Source: Diphasiastrum complanatum (Eukaryota; Streptophyta; Lycopodiopsida; Lycopodiales; Lycopodiaceae). From it: a stretch of 64,000 bases of DNA. The stretch spans positions 54,241,592-54,305,591 of the forward strand of contig CM055097.1 of assembly GCA_029204225.1 (NCBI GenBank), in the 5' to 3' direction. The stretch's first letter is position 1; each line of letters starts with the position of its first letter. The notes under the pieces were generated by a model. The model saw nothing but the letters and a program-made list of their open reading frames with translations. It did no database searches and was not told the origin of the DNA. A program made the translations under genes and the position numbers. Positions 45,356 through 57,000 of this stretch are shown here, in pieces.

Positions 45356-48300
45356 TACTTGGGATATCTTTTAACGAACATCACATTGCAGCAGCTCAAT
45401 AACCATCCACATGTGAGAGACCATTTGCTACTAGTTGACAAAGCATGGGAGATACCTGTAGATCAGACAACCAAGTCTCCAACCAAGCCTACAACACAAG
45501 ACACTACACAAGCAGCATCTTAGAAGAGAAAAGCTTCATTCCCTCATATAGGGCTAGCCACAAAACACATCAAGACAAGCCAAGTAAAGCTTCAACCGAG
45601 AAAGACACCCACCTCATCGACATCACAGACAAAGGGCCTTTCTGTAGATGAGTCTTTGGCTCAATAGCAAGACACCATCACACAAGCCCAAGCCCCACCA
45701 GCACGTCCACCACGGGCAAGGCCAATGATGCAAATGACATGCCATGTTTCTCCGGATGAAACAGAGTCCTCGGAGTATAAAGAAGATTCACAAGACAAAG
45801 GCTCCACGTCAGATATGGCTTCCCAACAACATTCATCAGCACATCATGAAATAGATGGTGTTGCCACATCTATAGCTGCCGACATAGCCATGGATTCACA
45901 AGCCGATCCAGCACATTTAGTTGCAACTCCACCGCTATTGAGTAACACACCCACGTCGCCACGATCACCAACGACACAAGCAATCCAGACACAGCATTGG
46001 CGAACATTGCAAACCAATCTGACATCACAACGAAACCAGCAGTTGATGACCAGACAAAACCCTCATCCCCACAAGCAACAATTTTAGGAGAGGAGGGAGA
46101 TGGAAATACCATTCCCAAAGAGACAACAACAATTGCGAAAGATCAAGAGTAATCAAAGTCGGTCCACATTATTATGGACAATTCAACTTATTTTGATGTT
46201 GAAGATCTTATCAAGATAGAAGACGACATTGACAAAGGAAAAGTAGAACAGCCTGGGGGAAGTCATATCTGACTAGATTCCATTGCCAACCCCACCCAAC
46301 TTGTCGATGCATCCATCAACATTGCTCTGACTACCGTTTCACTCCCTCCATCATTACTACTACCACCCCCACCTTCTCAAATCCTCTTCTTTGGATTAAC
46401 ACCACCGGGCCACACTACTAACAAATACCCCATTTTCCACTCAGAAAATCTCTCATAGGTAGCCAAACAATCCATATTAAGCCTATCCAAGACCAGCTAT
46501 TATGTACACTGGTTGGTGAGCCAGCAGAAAGAGTTGAAAAGCAAAATCAAGCAGCAGGGACAAATCATAGAAGAGCAGCAGAAACATATCAAGAAGAAGA
46601 AGATGAGGTTGAGGAGCAAAAAATACAGGTTATGGAACTGCAAGCCACCATGGCCAAGCAATCTAAAGAGCTGAATGAAGTTCAAAATCAACTTAAACAA
46701 CAGATAAGCCAGATCGACCAAACAGATCATGTAGTGCAATGATGGTTGATATCCCTCCTGTAAAGCCGAAAGCTATCCAAGTTTAGGCCCCTCAAGCCTC
46801 GGTAATAAGAATGGAGAAATACGTCAGGCTTATTCAAGAGAGGGAGGCTAATAAAAGGAACTATGAACAAGATGCTGTAAAACAAGATAAAGTCATTCGA
46901 GAGTCCCAAAAGTAGCTGGAAGAAGTGACGAAGGCCCTGCAACATGTTTTGGAAAAAGTAAACTAGCTCTGGAACACGGCGTGCAAGGCCCAAGTAGGAA
47001 TTTTTGACCAGAAGCCAAGGGATGATGACAGAGATGATAGCACTGTTGGACACAACGACAGGTCAACCTATCAACTAGATGGAAGTTTAGGATCGGATGG
47101 AAAAAAGACTGAAGTTGTCTCTGGGAGTTTTTTTAGCCCCCCCACCTACCCACAAAATCGCCCATTCTTTCATGTTTGATTTTTTCCCAAACTTACATGC
47201 CCACACACCCTGTTCTCCAGCCACCACTTCTCCATCCCCATCTGAGTTGAGTTTGAGACCACACCAAGGACCTCCTGCAACGTACAAAGCTCGACGAGAC
47301 GATTTTGTGAAACAACTTAGCTCTCCCTACGCCATGTATAACCTAGTCGAGAATCCTATCCCCGGTAAACCCACCAAGCTCATGCCAATCTCACCTGTTC
47401 ATGACCCACAGGACATGGCTGAAGCCCAAGATGATGCCAAAGGGATTGATGACCCCCAAGATGTGTTGCCAACCACTTGAAGTTTTTTGCCGCCGCTAGC
47501 AAGTTTTGACACTAGTCAGAAGGACCCTCAATCAGTGAGAGGGCTAGGAAAGAAGACAAGGGCACCAAGGCATTGGATGAGTACCTGGCCGGACCTTCGC
47601 AAAAGTTAAAGGCAACACAACCAATCGAGCCAAGACCCAAGATGGCCGATACCAAAGAGTCCGAGAGGTTTCAAAGAAAATACCCTTGATCCATGAGGGG
47701 TGGAAAAGAGAACCTGGACCAAAGCCAATATCCCTCCAGCCGCAACCAAAATGGAGGAATAAAGTCCTGAAGGGCAATAGGAGGCTGCATGAGTATCTAA
47801 GGGCAACCTCTTGGAAAAGGGTTGATCTCTTTTATATGCCTATCAAAAGAAGAAATCCATGGCCTACAGAACGACCAAGAAACGAACATATCAATTGGCT
47901 AGTAAGTCTAGGAATTACCAGAAGCTCATCGTATGATGAGGTCAGGCTGTTGTTGCTAAATTTTGGCCACAAGCACAAGTCTAGTGCTGACAGATGTGTA
48001 CGGGAAGCTACAGATTATTGCCGATCCTTGGCCTTCCTCATGAATCAAGATTGTTTCTGGGATGGGGGCCTAAATCCAATCAAGATCAATCTAGATGTGG
48101 CTTTGAATTCAGAAGATGAGCACCGCATGATGGCCCGACTCTACTATCAAACGACCTTTCTATCCTTGCGAAATGTCTTAATGATTGAATGATGGCAAGA
48201 ATTCAAATTTGTACAAGAGATGCGAGAATATCTGGGGCCACACTAACTTGGCAATAGATTGTGGCTCCAAATATTCGAAGCCTTGGAAAAAGAAATGAAC

Positions 48301-48540
48301 GCGAAGACAATGACAATGAAGTGCCAAGACAAGTAGGATACGCAAGAGGTTCTCAAGCGTGCTAGAACATAAGAGGCTGTTGAGAGATCTCAATTTTGTG
48401 AAACTATTTTTTGCCGTGAATAAGCACTTGGTTACACAAGCGAACATGAATCTACACTTTTCCAAGTATCAGGCAAAGAGCCAATGTGGGGGCGATAGCG
48501 ATGTCATTCAATATGTGTTGCAGTGGGTCTTACAACAGAT
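45356..48540 (+). pseudogene. second gypsy post-pol region with coiled coil
   Basis: The frames are broken but read in one direction toward a polypurine tract and LTR, as in element A. Bases 45600-46090 are Ser/Thr/Pro/Gln-rich. Bases 46500-46930 read as charged coiled coil (for example KELNEVQNQLKQQ). Bases 47686-48192 give a more compact segment (NEHINWLVSLGITRSSSYDE, DRCVREATDYC). I do not recognise the family. TAG is again the commonest in-frame stop (for example the ESQK-stop-LEEV context near 46914). It is probably the extra ORF of a gypsy element whose pol is absent. Confidence 0.5.
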
Positions 48541-48541
48541 T

Positions 48542-48553
48542 AGGGGAGGATGA
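48542..48553 (+). other. polypurine tract before a gypsy LTR
   Basis: AGGGGAGGATGA immediately precedes TGTTGGCTG, the likely start of an LTR. Confidence 0.5.
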
Positions 48554-49500
48554 TGTTGGCTGATTCTGAGGAATCCCCAAGGTGCTAGACTAGAGCTATT
48601 CAAAAGCACCTCTCATCTTAGACAAAGGAGGTCTTTGAGGAAGAAGAGAAGGACAAGAATGAGAGCCGAGAAATACTAGCTAGTACAATAGTTAAAATCA
48701 TGTGAGCCTCATGGTGAGTCCCAAGTGATGGAATGACCATGTAGGAGCCAGTATGTGTAGGCATTTGTAATAAATGTTGTAGAACCCTCTTATATAAAAT
48801 AGATTGAGCCACCTTTTGAAGGCGACCTCTAGTGGAAGAACTAATTCCACTTGTAATTTGTAAAATTGTGGAATTGCCACTTAGGCTCCACATAGGCAAC
48901 TCATTGGCTTATTTAAGAGCCCCTCTCTCTTGTGAGGGAGCTTTTACTTGTAATGTCTTGCTCTTGTATTGAATTGAGAAGATTTTGCACGAGTTTTGGC
49001 ATTCTTGGAGCTCCTTGATCATGATGGCTTTCTTGAGTGATTCCCTTATGATCATGACCTTCCATCCCTTTGTGTGTGGTTGCGGAATTAGTTTAGTTTC
49101 TTGTTTTTTGTTTCTAGAGTAGAATCAAGCTTCAAGTAAACTACATAGGCTAAAATGGTGGCTTAGATCTTGCAATTTCATCTACATTTCAGTTCTTAAT
49201 GTTCTTGGAAAGTTCAAGAATCAAGAAATGAGTGTTTCTTGATTCTTGCACTTGTAATGCTTGCTAATTAGTTTCTTGTTTTCTTGTTCTTGATTCTGTT
49301 ATTGCATGTAGATTAATTGCAGGTTGCTAGGAGCTGTTTATTTGATTTTTGCAACATTAATAGTAGGATCTTGTAGGTGTTCATCCAAGCAACAAGCTGA
49401 TTTTTATATGGACATCATGACTTGCATGTTTCAATGATTGTGTGCTTCAAGAGTGAACGAGACCTATGCATCCTCTGACAGGTAGGATAACCTATACTAC
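48554..49500 (+). repeat. putative gypsy 3' LTR
   Basis: It opens TGTTGGCTGATTCTG after a polypurine tract. TATATAAAA near 48790 and TTATTTAAG near 48910 are possible TATA boxes. The end is not defined. A stretch near 49470 (CTCTGACAGGTAGGATA) is similar to one just left of the gypsy primer-binding site at 30319, which suggests the end is close by. Nothing is recognised in 49501-49750. Confidence 0.45.
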
Positions 49501-49754
49501 CAAACCCAAACTTACTGCTTGGCTGAACGTTGAACCAAACTTGATAGCCGAGAACCATCTGAAGAGTCTGGTAACAGACAATAAGGACAAAACAACCAAG
49601 CACCAAACTGTAAGGAATTAAATCAGAGAATTGAGATATTGATTGAGAGAATCTGTAAACAGTTAGGTTAAGTATGGTAGGATAAGAGTGAAGGTTAGGT
49701 TAGTTTGTAGATTTTAGGATTATTGTCGAAGATTATGTTTGGACTTTTAGAGCG

Positions 49755-49885
49755 TGCCTTTATGTATGTATGTGTGTATATGTATGCATGTACATGTATG
49801 TACGTATGCATAAATGTGAGTTTTTTTTGTGTATATGTATGTGTGTGTATGTATGTGTATCTGTATATATGTATCTTTATCTGAA
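49755..49885. repeat. TGTA/TATG-type microsatellite
   Basis: Imperfect tetranucleotide runs (TGTATGTATGTG, TATGCATGTACATG) make up a simple repeat that borders element J. The ORFs on both strands here are repeat artefacts. Confidence 0.85.
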
Positions 49886-49894
49886 GAAACAAAA

Positions 49895-50703
49895 TGTTTC
49901 TACTTACAAAGCTTTGCTAGCTTTCAGCCCTCTACCTGACAAAGAAGTTTGCAGACACGAAAGTCAAGAGACACAAAGCACGAAAGTTTTGCGAACACCT
50001 GACGGGAAGACACAAATGCGAAAGATTCGCGAACGAGAATCTTTTGCGGTCCATCATGGGAAAGTCAGATGACGGAGACGAAATGAACGACAAGACATGA
50101 AAAATATCGTGAAAGATACATAGAAATGACTATATACTTACTGGATGATACTTGTGACACACACAGAATATAGAACATACAGATGAAGTAGTCTGATGCT
50201 AGTAAGCAATCAAGATGAAAATACAGACAAGAAGTCTGCCTGCGTGTGAGACAAGTTCTGTGGTCAGGATCCATAGAGATCCACAAGTCCGCTAGTAAGC
50301 GAGACATCTACCCGTGAGAGAACTATATTTCTCTCACGCAACACATTGCGTGGATATGCATGCAGTGCCTGAAGAATCAGAGAAAATCAATAGACGATCT
50401 TGCAGCCATTGTGCACACGTCTTCTTTCATGTTGTAAGATCTCAAGTGTAAATGTGTCTGCTATTATTCGTGTGCCTGATTCTCCTATTCAGTTCAATTC
50501 TACACCTTGGTTGAAACTGTGTTGAATGCTGCGTTAATTTATAAACGTAGATCAGCAGTGCCTGACTACATTCTGGAGGACTGTAGGAGTGGTTCAGCTG
50601 GCAGTGACCAGAGATCACATATGAACTCCATCCGAGTCGCAAGAGGATCGCGGTTGCTTTGCCTTTGCGAGGATTTCGCAACTGCGAAATCCATTTCTCA
50701 TCA
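49895..50703 (+). repeat. putative 5' LTR of element J
   Basis: The right end is fixed by the primer-binding site that follows (end TCTCATCA). The left end at TGTTTCTACTTAC is inferred. Parts resemble the LTR of element B (GACACGAAAG, GCGAACGAGAA). No second LTR exists in the window. Confidence 0.55.
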
Positions 50704-50704
50704 A

Positions 50705-50718
50705 TGGTATCAAAGCCT
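50705..50718 (+). other. primer-binding site of element J
   Basis: TGGTATCAAAGCCT is one base different from the initiator-tRNA-Met type and lies one base after the LTR. Confidence 0.75.
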
Positions 50719-50819
50719 ACTTATCTTGTCATATTCTAACATAGCCAAGAAGCTAGCAGATCTAGGAGGCCAAGCATTCAAACAAACAACCATCAATGAG
50801 GGAACAGACTCCAAGAAGC

Positions 50820-52219
50820 AATGGCTTCAATTAGCAGCATGCAGGGCAAGATCTGCACAGTACTTGACTCTTCAGGATGTAACTTTCTAGCATGGAAAGT
50901 TAAGACTTCATTGATACTCAAGGGCGAAGGTTTATTCCCCTAGGTAGATGGCACAAAAGAGATGCCTACGACATCAAGCAAGGAGCTACGTGAATGGAAG
51001 GAGAAAAATGACAAGGCAGTAGCCTTGCTAAAATCTTCCATTGAAGATAGTCTCACACTTGACCTGGCTACACTCTCCAAAGCCAAGGAGATGTGGGATG
51101 CATTGCTCACCAGATTTCAGACGAAGTCAAGAAGTCAAATCATGATGCTAGAAGATCAACTGACGAATCTACAGTGGGATGGAAAAGACCTCACTTCTTT
51201 TGTAAGAAAGATGAAGGATTTGTTTCTATCACTACATAGCTCTAGAGCAGAGAATGCAGTGTCACCCGAGAAGTAGCTCACATACCTATTGAGAGCCTTA
51301 CCCAGATCTTTTCAAATGACAAGAACCCTGCTCGCGAAGACCCTACCATGAACCTCGAAAAGGTGATTATCGAGATTCGAGAGGAAGTCGAGGCCAGAGA
51401 ACACCTTGATTACAAGGATGGTTCTGACTAGGCCCTCTACGGCAACAAAGAAAAATCCAAGAAACAATTTAAGCCTAAGAGGGAGTCGAATCAGAGGCAG
51501 GATCATGATCAGCAAGCAGAGGGGACAAGCAAGGGCAATTGGAAGAGCAAAGAGAGGTCAAAGTAGCAAGGTGCAGACAAGAAGACTTGCGTGAGATGCA
51601 GAAGAGACGAACATATAGTAGATACATGCTGGCTCAATCCCAAGATTGAGTGTATCCATTGTCATAAGAAGGGTCACGCAACCATGGATTGCCACCAAAA
51701 CCCGAGGAACAAATCAACAAAGAATAGATAGGAGAACAACAACAGTTCATCCTTTGTCGATGAGCCCGAGAGCTCGAAGATGGGCGAAGAAAGAACGAAC
51801 AGAAATTGTTCGACCGCCTACATCTATGAAGACGTGTGTGCAGCGTCAACATCTAAGACACACGAGGTGATCCTAGACTCATGAGCCATATCACACTTCA
51901 TAACATCAAGATGAATAATGTCTGATTTCAAAAGTGCAGATCCTTCAAGATTCATAGTTCTTGGAGATGGATCTAAGCATCAAGTGAACGATATTGGCTC
52001 ATTATGGCTCAACAATAATGGAAAAGACAGATGACTCAAAGACGTTCTGTTCGTGCCTACTCTGCAACAAAATTTGCTCTCTGTAGCAAGAATAGCATAT
52101 GCAGGGATACGTTTTTTGACGAAGCATGCAACGTGATTGACGCCAATACTAGTACTCTGATCGCTCAAGGCAGAAGGAAAGGAAACCTATATCATCTGAA
52201 GGTATGCCTACCTGTAGAT
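50820..52219 (+). pseudogene. copia gag and protease, first half of element J
   Basis: Gag includes AWKVKTSLILKGEGLFP, then a TAG near 50941 before VDGT, MWDALLTRFQTKSRSQIMML, and a TAG near 51274 before LTYLLRALP. After a frameshift it continues to two CCHC knuckles, CVRCRRDEHIVDTC and CIHCHKKGHATMDC, with further TAGs near 51429, 51563 and 51729. The protease active site reads ILDS-stop-AISH, a TGA replacing the catalytic-motif Gly. The frame is cut at 52219 by element H and resumes at 58652. Confidence 0.8.
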
Positions 52220-52875
52220 TGTGAAAATTGTCAACATTTCCTAGCTAGTTTGAGGCCTAAATTGGCTAAAATTGTAAATAGTTTTGGTTCTGGAGTTTCA
52301 CACGTGTGAACCAGGCCACAATGTTTTTATTTACTGTATTTTTTTCAGTATGATGAAGTGTCAAACTTCATACCCTTCAAAATGAGACCATTTTGATGTA
52401 TTTTGGTCATATAAGCCATTTTTAGCTATTTTTCCTATATAGGGAATATCTAGGGTCAAGTACCTTCTAGAGAGAGGAGAGAGAGTCATCTTCCTCATCC
52501 ATAAATAGTAGGGAAGTCGTGGAGAACAGGTTGGAGAAACCTTTTGTATGCTTCATTGAGATCAATAGATCATTGTCATTGTTTCTTCCTCCATTGAGAG
52601 CATTGTTGTGTGTATTGTCTTCAAGCTATTGTGTATGATCTTAGGTGCTTTCCAAAAGTGGTAGGCTGATGTATTATGGACTGTATAATGCTATTTTGGG
52701 CCGCACTTGATGTTTATGGAAGTTTCCATTTGTGATAAATGCTTTTTGATCAAGTTCTTTGCATTCTAGGTAGCATAGAATGTGTTGCCAATTCCTAGCT
52801 TATGTAGTTTGGAGTGCAAGCATTCAAGCCAATGATCTTGGAGTTTAGATCCACTTAGGATCTGTATTTTTCACA
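52220..52875 (+). repeat. 5' LTR of element H
   Basis: It opens TGTGAAAATTGTC and closes TTTTTCACA. CACACGTGTG lies at 52299-52308. CCATAAATAG near 52498 is a plausible TATA box. Confidence 0.96.
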
Positions 52876-52888
52876 TGGTATCAGAGCT
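52876..52888 (+). other. primer-binding site of element H
   Basis: TGGTATCAGAGCT directly after the LTR, an exact initiator-tRNA-Met-type site. Confidence 0.92.
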
Positions 52889-53399
52889 GGTTGGCTTCTA
52901 TTTACAGTAAGTATTCCATTTTTGGTGATATTTGGATGTTTGATCAAGTTCTAGCATGATTTTGCATTGCTTTGTTGATCAAATCTTACTAACCTTTGTT
53001 TTGTGAGTTGAACTTGTGGATCAAAAGCATATTTCAGGTCTATTGAAGATCAGAGGCTGAAAAGAAACTATTTTGGATCAGATCATAACACCTAATCATT
53101 TGTGATTGTGAGGCTTGTGCATATTCAATACTAACAATGTTCTTTTCAATCCTATTGTTGACAATCTCCATTCTTGGATGAACACTCTCCTTAAGTGGAT
53201 GAAACTTCTCCTTAAGTAGATGACAAATGCTCTTTTGAGTGAGTTGTAATTCTCCTAAAGGCTGAGCAAAGCTCCCATTTGGATGAAAGATCCCCTTTTT
53301 TGGGTGAACATATTGTAAGCTCCATTGTGAAGAGCATATTGTAAAGATTGTCATCAATTTTGGCATAAATTTTGGTGTACTTTGTTGAGCATGTAAGTA

Positions 53400-53860
53400 A
53401 CTCTCCTTATGTAATTTGATTGGAGCATTTGCTGGAAGGTGTTAACCATTATGCAAGTGTGTTTTCAGGTTCTTAACAGGTTGAGGAACATTCTCATGTG
53501 AAGTGATCTTAGATCTACATCTAAACACCAAGATTTGACAAGATAGTGAAGCTAGTCTTGTGATTCACTAAGTGTGCTCATTCATTCACCTCTAAATCTT
53601 GTATTTATCACTTGCTGGAGTTTATAAACTTTTAGAAGTGTGGTTTACATGTGGTTTTACAGGTTGAATCAATATCTTAGTGTGTTGATCATATGTTGAT
53701 CAAGTTTGTTCATTACTAGGTAATCTTGGCATCCTAGTTTTGGGTATTTTCTAAGAATGCAAGTAACTCTTCACACCATAACTTGATTTGGTCACTTGCT
53801 GGAAAGTTTGTGAGCTTAAGCAAGAGTGTGTTCAGGTTGGTTTGATTTTGTAATCCATTC
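53400..53860 (+). repeat. three diverged repeats of about 182 bp in the leader of H
   Basis: Units around 53430, 53611 and 53795 share TTGCTGGA, then AAGTGTGTT or AAGAGTGTG, then a CAGGTT-type end. The spacing of about 182 bases is regular although the copies are diverged. The whole leader (52889-54047) has no credible ORF. Confidence 0.5.
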
Positions 53861-54047
53861 TTTGTGTGTGCAAAGTGTTGCATGTGTTTCAATCTTCCTT
53901 TCTATGCTTGGAAACCATCTAGGTTCAAGATAGAAGTGTTTTAGGGTCCTAAATCTTCATAGATCTCTTTATCTATCATTTGTTGAGAGAAAAGTGAGTG
54001 CTAAGTGCTTTAGGACAGAACCTAAAAGTTGAAGAAACATTAGAATC

Positions 54048-57000
54048 ATGGCTTCCAATGGTGGGATCATGCTAGAGTCTAGTGAAAGGTTGAGTTCATC
54101 AAACTACTCTACTTGGAAAGTGAGGATGGAGTCCTTACTTGAGTTGAATGAACTCATGGACATAGTTGCAGAAATTGAAGAGAGACCTCTCACACTTCAA
54201 GAGCAACAAAGGTTTGATAAGAAGACCAAAAGGGCTCTTCATATCATTAAAATGAATGTTACAAATGAACTTCTCAAGGAAGTTGGAAAGTGTCAAAGTG
54301 CAAGTGAGGCATGGAATGCCTTAAAGAAGCTCTTTGAATCAAAGTCCACATCTAGGGTATTGACCCTAAGGAGACAAATATTTTCTAGTAGGCAAAGAGA
54401 GGGTGAAAGTGCTCATGCATTTATCTTGAGAGTTAAGTCCCTAAGTGATGATTTAGCATGCATTGATGAGAACATAAAAGATGGTGAAATAGTCCAAGTT
54501 ATGTTGAATGGTTTGCTAAATGAACATGCTAACCTTGTGCAAAGTTTTGCCATTCAAAGAGTCTTGCCAAGTGTGGTTGACTTGCAAGAAATCTTATTGG
54601 CTGAAGAACATAGGTTGCAATCAAAGCTTGATGGTGCATCCTTGCAAGGTGGAGGTGAAGAGGCTTTCTTCACAAAAGGCAAATTCAAGGGCAAAGGTAA
54701 AGGCAAAGGGAAATGGTCCAAAGGTGGTAACTTTGATCATGATGATCACTCTTCCTCTTCCTCTTCTACTAAGAACAATAAGTCAAAGTTCAAGTGCTTT
54801 TATTGTGGGATAAAAGGTCATTTTGCAAATGAATGTTATAAGAAGAAAAGAGAGCAAGGAGAGAGGCAAGGAAATCTTACAATAGATGAGGAAGAACATA
54901 ACACATGTGAATCACTTGTTATGACTTCAAGTTTGTTAGCCAACATAGATGATAATGATCCTTGGTGGATTGATAGTGGAGCCTCATCTCACATGACAAG
55001 ACATAAGGAATACTTTACATCCTTATTGTCTTATGAGGGAGAAGGTAACATCATCTACACTGCAAATGATGGTCAATGTGACATCAAAGGCATAGGCACT
55101 ATTCCTATTTCCCTTTCAACAAATAGGAAAGCAAATCTTGAAAATGTTTTGTACATTCCTTCAATCACTAAGAATTTTCTTAGTGTAAGTCAAATGATTG
55201 ACAAAGGACTTGATGTGGAGTTCATTGGAGATGCATGTTTGATAAGTAAATGTGGATCCTTGATTGCTCAAGGTAGGAGGCATGGTAAACTTTTCAAGCT
55301 TGATGCATGTGTGATCTCTAATCATGAAGGATGTATGGCTAGGGAGCAATTGACAAACCAAGAAGTTTGGCACAAGAGGTTGGGCCATCCCAACTTCAAA
55401 TCTTTGGAGGTAATGGCAAAGAAAGAGCTTGTTCTTGGTCTCCCTAAAAGTCTTGTTGCAAACAATAGTGTTTGTGAACACTGTGCCTTGTCCAAATCTC
55501 ATAGACTTGCTTATTCTAGATCTACTTCTAGATCTAAAGAAGCTTTTCAACTTGTGCATTCTGATATTCATTCTTCTAGTACAACTAGCAATGGTGGGGC
55601 AAAGATGTATGCAACTTTCATTGATGACTTTAGTAGGTATACTTGGATCTATCTTCTTAAAAGTAAGGATGAAGTGTTTGCTGCATTTGTCAAGTTCAAG
55701 AATGAAATGGAAAACCAATTCAATACAAAGATCAAATGCTTAAGATCTGATAATGGAGGGGAATACACCTCAAATAGGTTCAAAGACTTTTGTATAGCAC
55801 ATGGGATTAAGAGGGAGATGTCTAGTCCTAGGACTCCACAACAGAATGGAGTGGCCGAGAGGAAGAATAGAACCCTTTGTGAATGTGCCAAGGCAATGAG
55901 ACTACATGCTAATCTTGCTAAGTCTTTTTGGGGGGAAGCTTTAGCATGTGCTAACTATCTATGTAATAGATGGACAAGTGCTTCCTTGGATGGTAAAACT
56001 CCTCATGAGGTCCTTTATGGTAGAAGGCCGAGTGTCAAGCATTGTAGGATCTTTGGATGTACATGTTTTGTCAATATCACACTTGATGATAGAACTAAAG
56101 AAGATCCTTCATCAAAGAAGGGTGTGTTTGTTGGCTATAGTGAAGTAAGCAAGGCTTACAAAGTGTACATTCCTTCTACAAAGAAAGTTGTCATAAGTAG
56201 GGATGTCATCTTTCATGAAGAGAATGTTTCCAATGTTGTTGATGTTGATGTTGATGTGCCTACTAATCATCATGATGTGCAAGATGTCTTGGATGAAGAT
56301 GGAGATGCCACTCCAAAGCAAACTTCAAGGAAGACTCAAAGGCAAAGGGCTAAGCCATCAAGGCTAACCTATGATGAAAAAGGAAAGCAAGTGGTGGACA
56401 ACTCTAACTTTGCTTTTCTTACCTCTTTTGATGAACCAACTTGTGTAGGTGAAGCAATTCAAAAGAAGGAATGGATCCAAGCCATGGATCATGAGCATCA
56501 AGCACTCATCAAAAGCAACACATGGAGGTTGGTAAAGCTTCCAAAGGACAAGAAGGCAATTGGTTGTAAGTGGATCTTCAAGATCAAGACAAATCAAGAT
56601 GGATCAATCAACAAGTACAAGGCAAGGTTGGTGGCAAAGGGGTATGCTCAAGAATATGGTATTGACTATGATGAGACCTTTGCACCCGTGGCAAAGATGG
56701 TAACTATTCGAATCCTAATCTCTCTTGCAACTCTTTATGATTGGGATATGTGGCAAATGGATGTTACTAATGCCTTCTTGAATGGTGATCTTGAAGAAGA
56801 TATTTACATGCAGCAACCCGAGGGCTATGTTTCACATGATGAGCCTAATCATGTGTGCTATCTCCAAAAGAGTTTGTATGGGCTAAAGCAAGCACCAAGG
56901 AGTTGGTATGCTAAGCTCAATTTCTTCTTACTTTCTCAAAACTTTGTTATGAGTGAGTATGATCATTCTCTCTACTTTAGATTGAATGAAAATGATATCA

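Noticed and set aside
49695-50072. Cys/Tyr/Val-rich and His/Thr/Tyr-rich ORFs
   Set aside because: They translate the TGTA/TATG microsatellite on each strand.
53040-53366. 108-codon minus-strand ORF in the leader of H
   Set aside because: Built from short repeats of the leader, with no recognised domain and no counterpart seen in the other elements.
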